DNA of 56,436 nucleotides, taken from contig JAFIEM010000009.1 in assembly GCA_020832555.1 (NCBI GenBank), positions 1-56,436 of the forward strand. The letters are read 5' to 3'. The notes beneath the pieces are model-generated. The model saw nothing but the letters and a program-made list of their open reading frames with translations, was not told the DNA's origin and did not search any database. The DNA is from Natronohydrobacter sp. (GTDB lineage: Bacteria > Pseudomonadota > Alphaproteobacteria > Rhodobacterales > Rhodobacteraceae). The translations under genes and the position numbers were made by a program. Shown here in pieces: positions 9,069 through 17,474 of the stretch. Numbering within the stretch: the first letter of the stretch is position 1; every line of letters begins with the position of its first letter.

Positions 9069-9419
9069 CTATTCCTTTTCCAGCGTGCATTGCAGCGGAT
9101 GTTGATGGCGGCGCGCAAAATCCATCACCTGCGCGACCTTGGTTTCGGCGACCTCATACGAGAAGACGCCGACAACAGCCACCCCTTTCTTGTGCACCGT
9201 CAGCATGATGTCGAAGGCCATCGCATGCGACATGCCGAAAAACCGCTCCAGCACATGCACGACGAATTCCATCGGCGTGTAATCGTCATTCAGCAGCATC
9301 ACCTTGTACATCGGCGGGCGCTGCGTGCGGGTTTTGGTCTTGGTGACGACCGCGCCATCATTCTCCGGACCCTTGGGGTCACGGTCAGACAGGCTGGGTG
9401 CGGTCAGGATGCGTGTCAT
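9069..9419 (-). CDS. clpS: ATP-dependent Clp protease adaptor ClpS
   Basis: N-recognin adaptor that binds the ClpA N-domain and delivers N-degron substrates to ClpAP. From the ATG at 9419 it is 116 aa: a disordered charged N-terminal arm (needed to engage ClpA) then the core with [47 protein letters not shown] and the final CTLEKE. The N-degron pocket residues of the NDDYTP loop and the M/V helix are present. An in-frame ATG at 9452 would add eleven residues; neither has a strong ribosome site. Confidence 0.95.
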   Translation of the reverse strand: MTRILTAPSLSDRDPKGPENDGAVVTKTKTRTQRPPMYKVMLLNDDYTPMEFVVHVLERFFGMSHAMAFDIMLTVHKKGVAVVGVFSYEVAETKVAQVMDFARRHQHPLQCTLEKE

Positions 9420-9523
9420 GGACTCGGTTTCTGCGGCTGGAACTGCAAGCATGTGTGCAATATAGCGTAACTCGCCCGCCTGAAAAGACCTGTCTGTACC
9501 CAGAAACCCGCGAAAGCCCGCCC

Positions 9524-10228
9524 ATGACCCGCATCACCACCATCGGCTTCGATGCAGATGACACGCTCTGGCACAATGAGCGCTTCTTTCGCATGACCCA
9601 GGACCATTTCGCGACCCTGCTGGCCGACTATACCGACCGCGACACGCTCATGGCCCGCCTCCTCGATGCCGAGCGGCGCAATCTGGGGCAGTACGGCTTC
9701 GGCGTGAAGGGCTTTGTCCTCTCGATGATCGAAACCGCCATCGAGGTGACGGAAGAGCGCGTGCCCGCAAGCGTCATCGCCGAACTGCTCGCCGCAGGGC
9801 AAGAGATGCTGCGCCACCCGATCGAATTGCTGCCCCATGCGCGCGACGCGATTGCGGCGCTTGCCCCCTCGCACCGGCTGGTGCTGATCACCAAGGGCGA
9901 TCTGCTGGACCAGGAACGCAAACTCGCGCAATCGGGTCTGGGCGAGATGTTCGATGCGGTCGAGATCGTCTCGGACAAGACCCCGCCCGTCTATGCCGGG
10001 ATCTTCGCGCGCCACGGCGAAGGGCCGGAGGCGGCGCTGATGGTGGGCAATTCCATGCGCTCGGACGTGATCCCGCCGATCATGGCGGGCGGCTGGGGCG
10101 TGCATGTGCCCCATGGGCTGGAATGGGAAATCGAACAGGCCGAAGCCCCGGTCGAGCATCCGCGCTTCCGCAAATTGACCGATCTGGGCGAATTGCCCGA
10201 CCTGATCGGCTGGATCGACGGCAGCTAA
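9524..10228 (+). CDS. HAD-superfamily hydrolase
   Basis: 234-aa haloacid dehalogenase-like phosphatase. Motif I is [10 protein letters not shown] (nucleophile and general acid Asp), motif II is VLITKG, the motif III Lys lies in EIVSDKTP, and motif IV is [13 protein letters not shown] (GNxxxSD). The helical cap between motifs I and II is consistent with subfamily I. Phosphatase substrate not predictable. Start chosen at the ATG preceding [12 protein letters not shown]; the upstream extension in the same frame lacks family features. Convergent with the transporter gene that follows. Confidence 0.88.
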   Translation: MTRITTIGFDADDTLWHNERFFRMTQDHFATLLADYTDRDTLMARLLDAERRNLGQYGFGVKGFVLSMIETAIEVTEERVPASVIAELLAAGQEMLRHPIELLPHARDAIAALAPSHRLVLITKGDLLDQERKLAQSGLGEMFDAVEIVSDKTPPVYAGIFARHGEGPEAALMVGNSMRSDVIPPIMAGGWGVHVPHGLEWEIEQAEAPVEHPRFRKLTDLGELPDLIGWIDGS

Positions 10229-10254
10229 GACGCGCAAGGGGAGTGCCGCAGCTT

Positions 10255-10280
10255 GGGACTGCCCGGTTCGGGGCAGTCCC
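10255..10280. terminator. Bidirectional hairpin between convergent genes
   Basis: GGGACTGCCC, loop GGTTCG, GGGCAGTCCC: a perfect 10-bp stem in the 70-bp gap between the HAD gene and the BCCT-type gene. No T-run follows on either side, so termination strength is uncertain. Confidence 0.6.
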
Positions 10281-10298
10281 GGCTTCGCAGCTTCCGCG

Positions 10299-11438
10299 CT
10301 ACAGACCAGCCAACCGCTGGCGGCGCATCACGATCAGCGCATAGGCCGCGGCATAGATCGCCACGACAACCAGCCCGACCCACTGGATCTCGAACGGGGT
10401 GAAGAAATAGGCCCCCACCAGCGCCAGTTGCAGCGTGAAATGCAGCGGGTAATAGCCGCGATCCCCCAGCGTGGCGCGGGTCCAGCCCAGATTGGCCGAA
10501 TAGAGCCGGATCAGACTGTCCAGCGAATTGATCACAAAGACGATCCCCACGCTGATCATGAACCAGTTCAGCCAGACCGGGATTTCAATCGTGTTCTGGT
10601 GATAGATGAACAGCACACTGAACCACAGACCGATAGGGATGGCGGGCAAAAACACCATGGCCAGCCCCAGTTGCCAGAGCGGCATCCGGCTGACAAAGCG
10701 CGCCACGAACTGCCCGATCATCAGGCTCCAGGCGAACCACCAGAAGAGATAGAATTCGTGGTAATCCGAAATCGGCGTGGCGAAACGCGGCAGATGCGCG
10801 AAATAGTTGCTCAGCAGACCCAGATTGACAAAGAGCGCATCGAATCCGATTCCACTATAGGCAAAGGCCACGACCGCCAGCGCCGTGAAAGCCAGCACGC
10901 CGAAACCATAGGTCGAGATGATGGCCAGCCATTTCATCACCCGCAGATCACCCGATGAGGTGACAGCAAAGGCAATCACCCCGATTGCGAGCAGCCAGAT
11001 CATTCCCTGCGACATATCGGGCGCATAGCCGGGCAGGTTGATCATGAACAGATAGCAGGTAAAGGCGCAGGTCGCGATGATCGTCAGATTGTAGACCCAT
11101 TTGATCACGCCGATCTCGAACAGCCTCAGGCGTGGCTCCAGCGCGACGAAATAGACGGTCGTCACGAAATACATCAGCCAGACCAGCGGCCCCCACATGC
11201 CGAACTCGATGGCCAGCGCATTGGAGAAATCATAGACCGGATCGCCCTCATAGACCGGGAACTCGGACAGGGGCAGCATCACCAGACCCATATCCAGACC
11301 CGCCGTGAACAACAGCGCGATCAGCGTCAGCAGCCCAACAGGCGTGTCTCCCTGCACCTCCAGTCGCGGCCATCGCAGTAAAACCAGCAGCGCGCAGGCC
11401 AGAACGCTGAGATAGGCAATGGTTATGATCAATGTCAT
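10299..11438 (-). CDS. Reduced BCCT-type membrane transporter
   Basis: 379-aa polytopic membrane protein, about ten hydrophobic segments. It matches the betaine/choline/carnitine transporter fold along most of its length: FTAGLDMGLVMLPLSEF corresponds to the GxGxG region, SSGDLRVMKWLAIISTYGFGVLAF to the ISGVxxGIQxLSN helix, and FYLFWWFAWSLMIGQFVARF to the family signature FYWxWWxxWSPFVGxFIARI. It is over 100 residues shorter than usual BCCT proteins, begins within what would be the third or fourth helix, and lacks the WSP of the signature (WSL) and the GMGIG motif (DMG instead). Substrate and even transport activity are open. A BetI-like palindrome lies about 120 bp upstream. Confidence 0.75.
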   Translation of the reverse strand: MTLIITIAYLSVLACALLVLLRWPRLEVQGDTPVGLLTLIALLFTAGLDMGLVMLPLSEFPVYEGDPVYDFSNALAIEFGMWGPLVWLMYFVTTVYFVALEPRLRLFEIGVIKWVYNLTIIATCAFTCYLFMINLPGYAPDMSQGMIWLLAIGVIAFAVTSSGDLRVMKWLAIISTYGFGVLAFTALAVVAFAYSGIGFDALFVNLGLLSNYFAHLPRFATPISDYHEFYLFWWFAWSLMIGQFVARFVSRMPLWQLGLAMVFLPAIPIGLWFSVLFIYHQNTIEIPVWLNWFMISVGIVFVINSLDSLIRLYSANLGWTRATLGDRGYYPLHFTLQLALVGAYFFTPFEIQWVGLVVVAIYAAAYALIVMRRQRLAGL

Positions 11439-11894
11439 CCGGGTCTCCTCCCCATCGAATTCATCTGTTCAGGCATTTCTTTGCCTGTTGGTCATCACCC
11501 TTGTCGCACCGGCCGATATCGGCCCTCCTCCACCATGCGCCTGCCGGGTGTTTAAGTTGATTGATTGATCAATCAATAAAAATCAACCTTTTTCTGACTG
11601 ACCGCAACACCGCCACCATGCATGCCGTAGAACAGGCCCTTCCGGCACATCCTCCGTAACCGGTCAGGGCTGCGACTCAGCGCGCGGGCATCTTGCGGCG
11701 CTTGCGTCAACTGCCGCCGTGCGTATCTGGTGGTCAGCCCGCAGGATCAACGCTAGAACTTGCGCCAAACCGCATGAAGAAACCTCTAAAACTCGCTGAA
11801 AATTCATGCTTTTCCTAAAGGGTCTCTCATGCTACCTTACGGTTGAGCAGTTGACCCGCACCAAAAAACCAGCGGGCAAGGACAGAGGCACGGA
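11439..11894. other. Divergent intergenic region (456 bp)
   Basis: No gene found. It separates the minus-strand BCCT-type gene from the plus-strand D,D-carboxypeptidase gene. The only clear signal is the palindrome at 11560–11577. The last 100 bases before the carboxypeptidase are A+T-richer and likely hold its promoter, but I cannot place the boxes with confidence. Confidence 0.6.
11560..11577. promoter_or_regulatory. 18-bp perfect palindrome, BetI-like operator candidate
   Basis: ATTGATTGATCAATCAAT is an exact inverted repeat. It resembles TTGATTGA/TCAATCAA words bound by TetR-family BetI repressors of choline–betaine genes. It lies 122 bp upstream of the BCCT-type start. The TTGAT and ATCAA words in it are six bases apart, which excludes an Fnr box (four). 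Confidence 0.6.
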
Positions 11895-14021
11895 ATGCAG
11901 GCGCACCCCATGCGAGCGATTCGCCATGCCTTGGCGATATTTGTGATGTTCTGCGCAGTGGCCCTTGCAGGCACGGCGCAGGCGGCACCCTATGCGGCCT
12001 TCGTGATGGACGCCCGCAATGGCGAAGTGATCTTCGCGCGCAACCATGACACGAAACTCCACCCCGCCTCGCTGACCAAGATGATGACGCTCTATGTCGC
12101 CTTCGAGGCGATCAAGCATGGCGAAGTCACGCTCGACACGCAATTCACCGTCAGCCGCCGGGCCACAGGCACCCCTTGCGTTTGCCTTGGCTTGCGTCCC
12201 GGTCAGCGTATCTCGCTGCGCTATCTGCTGCGCGCCGCCGCCCTGCGCTCGGCCAATGATGCCAGCGTCGTCATCGCCGAAGGCATTTCCGGCTCGGTCG
12301 AGGCTTTCGCCGAACGCATGACCCGCACCGCCCGCGCGATGGGCATGTCGAACACGACCTTCCGCAACCCCCACGGTCTGACGCAGGCGGGGCATCTGTC
12401 GACCGCGCGCGACATGAGCATCCTAGGGCGCCAGCTCTATTTCGACTATCCGCAATATTACAACATGTTCTCCCGCCGCAGCGACGATGCGGGCGTCGCC
12501 CATGTGCCCAACACCAACCGCCGGTTTCTGGACGCCTATCAGGGCGCTGATGGCATCAAGACCGGCTTCACGAATGCCGCAGGGTTCAACCTGACCGCCT
12601 CGGCCAAGCGCGGTGGCAAGCATATCATCGCAACCATGTTCGGCGGCACCTCGGCAGCGGCACGCAATTCCCATGTCGCGGAACTCATGGATATCGGTTT
12701 CAGCCGCGCGCCCAACCGTGTGGCCACCCGCGCGCCACGCACACCGGGCTATCAGGGACGCGGTGCCGTGGCCGTGGCCGCCGCGCCTGCCCCTTCCAGC
12801 TCGAATGTCAACGCCAATGCCAGCCACGCCGAAACCGGCGGGGCGGCCAAGACCATCCGCCTGCAGATGGCAGTGCGCAAAAGCCCGCGTCCGGCCCCGC
12901 GCCCGGTGCGCGCGCCCGCAGAAGAATTGCTGCTCGCGGTGCGCGAAAGCGTCGATACGACCGTGGCCGCTCTGGCCGTATCCGAGCCAGAAGCCCCACA
13001 AGCGCCCGAAGTGCTTCCGGTCACACCCCCGCCCCGCGAAACCGCAGCGCTGCCCACGCCAGAGCCAACCGCTGAACAGCAACTCGACCTTGCCATGGCC
13101 GCAGGCTTCTCCGTGGTCGCGCCGGAAGAGCTCGCCGCGATCGCTGAGCCTGACGAGGCCGCAACCGAGACCACTGCCGAAGCCGCAGTCGAAACCGTCG
13201 CAGAGGCCATTGCCGAGGCCCTCGCCGAGACTGACGCCACACCTGCCACGGAACCTGCTTTCGAACCAGCGACGGAACTCGCCCGCGTGACGCCCATGCC
13301 GCGCCCCGACACCCTGACCCCGCCACCGGGTGCGCTCGCTGAATCACCCGCTGCGCCGGAGACCGTGATCGCGCAGGCCTCACCTGAAGCGCCCAAAGTC
13401 TCGGACACGGAAACCACGCTGGCCCTGGCGCAAGCCACGGACGCCGCAACCAGCGACGCAACCGCCGCCGACGAAGAGATGACCTGGATCGGGTCCGCCG
13501 AAACGATCCTTGGCGAGCCGCAGCCTGGCGAGACACATATCGACCTTGCGACCCCGCTCGAAGACGGGCCTGATCCCGAAAACACGACTGAACTGGCACA
13601 AGTGCTGCCCGCCAGCCTGTCGGTTCCCGCCGAGAAACCCGCAGCCCCGGCGGCCAATCCCGGCATCATCCTGACCAGCAAGGACTTGGCGACCCCGGAC
13701 AGTGCCGAACGTCAGGCCATCGCCGCTGTGGTTGAAGCCCATGTCGACAGCGCCGGGCGTGTCATCAGCCTCTCGACCTCGGATGGCGGGCGGCTCTGGG
13801 GCGTGTCACTGGGTCAGTTCAATTCCCGCGCCGCCGCCGAGCGCAGCCTGATCACGGTCAAGATGGCCGAAGCCGCGTCCCTCGGGAATGGTGTCAGCCG
13901 CATCCGCCAGACCAGCGGGCGGTTCGAGGCCAGTTTCGCAGGCCTCACCCAATCTGAGGCCGAACGCGCCTGCCTGCGGCTGTCGGCGCGGGCGATGGAT
14001 TGCGCAGTGGCGCATCCCTGA
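11895..14021 (+). CDS. D-alanyl-D-alanine carboxypeptidase with C-terminal SPOR domain
   Basis: Secreted low-molecular-mass penicillin-binding protein that trims the terminal D-Ala of peptidoglycan stem peptides. 708 aa: signal peptide to about residue 30 (GTAQAA), then an S11 (DacA-type) domain with SxxK at 59–62 (SLTK), SxN at 119–121 (SAN) and KTG at 222–224. Residues about 300–620 are an unusually long Ala/Glu/Pro/Thr-rich linker without globular features; a SPOR-like domain (GRLWGVSLGQFNSRAAAERSL to the end) follows and should target the enzyme to denuded glycan at the septum. ATG at 11895 follows AGAGG. The linker makes it much longer than ordinary carboxypeptidases (about 400 aa). Confidence 0.92.
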   Translation: MQAHPMRAIRHALAIFVMFCAVALAGTAQAAPYAAFVMDARNGEVIFARNHDTKLHPASLTKMMTLYVAFEAIKHGEVTLDTQFTVSRRATGTPCVCLGLRPGQRISLRYLLRAAALRSANDASVVIAEGISGSVEAFAERMTRTARAMGMSNTTFRNPHGLTQAGHLSTARDMSILGRQLYFDYPQYYNMFSRRSDDAGVAHVPNTNRRFLDAYQGADGIKTGFTNAAGFNLTASAKRGGKHIIATMFGGTSAAARNSHVAELMDIGFSRAPNRVATRAPRTPGYQGRGAVAVAAAPAPSSSNVNANASHAETGGAAKTIRLQMAVRKSPRPAPRPVRAPAEELLLAVRESVDTTVAALAVSEPEAPQAPEVLPVTPPPRETAALPTPEPTAEQQLDLAMAAGFSVVAPEELAAIAEPDEAATETTAEAAVETVAEAIAEALAETDATPATEPAFEPATELARVTPMPRPDTLTPPPGALAESPAAPETVIAQASPEAPKVSDTETTLALAQATDAATSDATAADEEMTWIGSAETILGEPQPGETHIDLATPLEDGPDPENTTELAQVLPASLSVPAEKPAAPAANPGIILTSKDLATPDSAERQAIAAVVEAHVDSAGRVISLSTSDGGRLWGVSLGQFNSRAAAERSLITVKMAEAASLGNGVSRIRQTSGRFEASFAGLTQSEAERACLRLSARAMDCAVAHP

Positions 14022-14063
14022 AAGCGATAGCCAGAGCGGGGGCAGTCGCGCTATCACCGCGCC

Positions 14064-15317
14064 ATGCCTGCACTCTGTCGTGACTGCCTGACCCAATTTC
14101 CCGCCGGGCCGCGTTGCCCCGCCTGCCACTCGCCCCGCGTTGTGGCAGATAGCGAACTCTTTGACCTGTCCATCGCGCATATGGATTGCGACGCCTTCTA
14201 TGCCAGCGTCGAGAAACGCGACAACCCGGACCTGCGCGACAAGCCGGTGATCGTGGGCGGCGGGCGTCGCGGCGTGGTCACGACCGCCTGCTATATCGCG
14301 CGCATCCATGGTGTGCGATCCGCCATGCCCATGTTCAAGGCGCTGCAACTCTGCCCCGAAGCCGTGGTGGTGAAACCCCGCTTCGAGGCCTATGTCGCCG
14401 CCTCGCGCGAGATCCGCGCGATGATGGAAGAAATGACCCCGGCCATCGAACCCCTCTCGCTGGACGAGGCCTTTCTGGATCTTTCCGGCACCGCGCGCCT
14501 GCACCATGCGCCCCCCGCCGTGATGCTGGCACGGCTGGTGCAGCGGATGGAGCGCGAATTGCGGCTTTCCGGCTCGGTGGGACTGTCGCATAACAAGTTT
14601 CTGGCCAAGATCGCCTCGGATCTCGACAAACCGCGCGGGTTTTCCGTCATAAACCGTGCAGGCACAGCCGCCTTTCTGCAGGGCAAGCCGGTCAGCCTGA
14701 TCTGGGGCGTGGGCGCGGCGAGCCGCGCGCATCTGGAAGCCGCAGGCATCCGCGTGATCGATGATCTGCTGCGCTGGGACCAGTCCGAACTGGTGGCGCG
14801 GTTCGGCAGCATGGGCACGCGGCTCTGGCATCTGGCGCGGGGACAGGACACGCGCCCTGTGGCCCCGGACCGTAGCGTGAAATCCATCTCGAAGGAAACC
14901 ACCTTCAATTCGGATCTGACGGAGCCGGATCTGCTCGAAGGTCATCTGTGGCGCCTTGCAGATCAGGTTTCTGCACGGGCCAAGGCCAAGGGGCTTGCAG
15001 GGCGGGTTGTGACGCTGAAACTCAAGCGCGGCGATCATCGCATCCTGACCCGCCGCCGTGCGCTCGATGCGCCGACGGCCCTTGCGGATGTGATCTGGCG
15101 CAGCGCGCAACCGCTTCTGGTGCAGTCCATGCCCTCCGCACCGTTCCGATTGATCGGCGTGGGTCTTTCGGAACTCAGCGCTGAATCCGGTCCCGGCTAT
15201 AGCCCCGATCTGCTCGACCCGCAGGCTGCGCGCCGGGCCGAGGCCGAACAGGCGATGGACCGCCTGCGCGCCCGCTTTGGCCCCGATGCCGTAATCAAGG
15301 GCCGCGCGCTGCGCTGA
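14064..15317 (+). CDS. dinB: DNA polymerase IV (DinB) with N-terminal zinc-ribbon-like Cys4 motif
   Basis: Y-family translesion polymerase. 417 aa. The palm begins IAHMDCDAFYASVEKRDNP with the first metal Asp (Asp41) and steric-gate Tyr/Phe region; the second catalytic pair is in SLDEAFLDLSG; SVGLSHNKFLAKIASDLDKPRG, the HhH-like VSLIWGVG stretch and the little-finger domain (SKETTFNSDL...) follow. Unlike E. coli DinB it carries about 25 extra N-terminal residues with CRDC-N9-CPAC, a possible zinc ribbon. There is no clear ribosome site before 14064, so translation may be leaderless or start downstream. No C-terminal clamp motif recognised with confidence. Confidence 0.93.
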   Translation: MPALCRDCLTQFPAGPRCPACHSPRVVADSELFDLSIAHMDCDAFYASVEKRDNPDLRDKPVIVGGGRRGVVTTACYIARIHGVRSAMPMFKALQLCPEAVVVKPRFEAYVAASREIRAMMEEMTPAIEPLSLDEAFLDLSGTARLHHAPPAVMLARLVQRMERELRLSGSVGLSHNKFLAKIASDLDKPRGFSVINRAGTAAFLQGKPVSLIWGVGAASRAHLEAAGIRVIDDLLRWDQSELVARFGSMGTRLWHLARGQDTRPVAPDRSVKSISKETTFNSDLTEPDLLEGHLWRLADQVSARAKAKGLAGRVVTLKLKRGDHRILTRRRALDAPTALADVIWRSAQPLLVQSMPSAPFRLIGVGLSELSAESGPGYSPDLLDPQAARRAEAEQAMDRLRARFGPDAVIKGRALR

Positions 15318-15325
15318 GCGGGGGC

Positions 15326-15355
15326 GTAGGGTGCGTGGTCACCACGCACCTTACC
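15326..15355. repeat. 30-bp palindromic intergenic element, copy 2
   Basis: Second copy of the element at 7143–7172: GTAGGGTGCGTGG then TCACCACGCACCTTACC. Stem changes are compensatory (GCTGAGC becomes GGTCACC), keeping the fold. It lies between convergent dinB and amtB. Confidence 0.75.
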
Positions 15356-15382
15356 TGCGCCACACAGCTTGCGCCCAATAGC

Positions 15383-15408
15383 AAAAGGCCCCGCGCGCGC
15401 GGGGCCTT
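15383..15408 (-). terminator. Rho-independent terminator of glnK–amtB
   Basis: AAGGCCCCGC ... GCGGGGCCTT stem with a TTTT tail when read on the minus strand, 24 bp past the amtB stop. It can also act for dinB on the plus strand. Confidence 0.8.
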
Positions 15409-15431
15409 CCGATACTCTGTCCAGAGGCAGA

Positions 15432-16793
<1,362 letters not shown>

Positions 16794-16830
16794 CAGCATT
16801 TGTCCTTCTTGAGTTTGTCCCGCCAGGGTT

Positions 16831-17169
16831 TCAGAGCGCGTCATCACCGGTTTCCCCCGTCCGCACGCGCGTCGCCGCTTCCAGATCCAGCACGAAGATC
16901 TTGCCGTCACCGATCTTGTCGGTGCGCGCCGTCTTCTGCAGGGTTTCGACCACCTGATCGACCATCGCATCCGACACGCCGATCTCCAGCCGCAGCTTGG
17001 GCACGAAGTTCACCGCATATTCTGCGCCACGATAGATCTCGGTATGGCCGGACTGTGCACCGAACCCCTTGATTTCAGTGACCATCATTCCGCGTACCCC
17101 GATGGCAGTCAGGGCTTCGCGGACTTCCTCGAGCTTGAACGGTTTAATTGCCGCTATGATGTATTTCAC
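16831..17169 (-). CDS. glnK: PII signalling protein GlnK
   Basis: 112-aa trimeric PII protein that binds ATP/ADP and 2-oxoglutarate and blocks AmtB when nitrogen is plentiful. Starts MKYIIAAIKPFKLEEVREAL; T-loop RGAEYAVNFVPK contains the uridylylation Tyr51; B-loop TARTDKIGDGKIFV and C-loop with Arg residues (TRVRTGETGDDAL) are complete. Pairing with amtB identifies it as GlnK rather than GlnB. Confidence 0.95.
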   Translation of the reverse strand: MKYIIAAIKPFKLEEVREALTAIGVRGMMVTEIKGFGAQSGHTEIYRGAEYAVNFVPKLRLEIGVSDAMVDQVVETLQKTARTDKIGDGKIFVLDLEAATRVRTGETGDDAL

Positions 17170-17474
17170 AGGTTGTCCCCTTTCTTCAGAGCGAGAGTCA
17201 TCTCAGACCGCACGCCGTCATCAGGGGTTTCCTGCGCGAGAGTCTCAATCTTTTGCCGCAGCGCGGCAGGGCGCTGACGCGAGAATCGAAAAATATGTGC
17301 ACAAAATTAAGTCAGTGCCTAATTAATGGGCAAAAATGGGACCGGGATGGTGAGTCTTCTGCGTTACAACTTCTCGCGAAGTCGGTGGTATTCTCTCGCC
17401 TGCAATGTCATTTACGACCAAGACGCATTACAACGGTTGCATAACGCGATGCAGGCAATTTTCAGGACCGAGAC
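17170..17474. other. Divergent promoter region of glnK and the PBP1A gene (305 bp)
   Basis: No gene. An A+T-rich centre (17285–17330) contains GCAC-N12-GTGC at 17299–17318, reminiscent of NtrC half-sites but with the wrong spacing. No sigma54 −24/−12 pair was found on the minus strand. The glnK promoter is expected here. Confidence 0.5.

Noticed and set aside
11560-11577. Fnr/FnrL box in the 18-bp palindrome
   Set aside because: TTGAT and ATCAA are six bases apart in every reading; Fnr needs four.
13806-15110. Minus-strand ORF of 434 aa opposite dinB
   Set aside because: Shadow of dinB and the end of the carboxypeptidase gene.
17285-17330. Sigma54 promoter or NtrC site for glnK
   Set aside because: AGGCAC is present on the minus strand but the −12 GC is missing; GCAC-N12-GTGC has the wrong spacing for NtrC.
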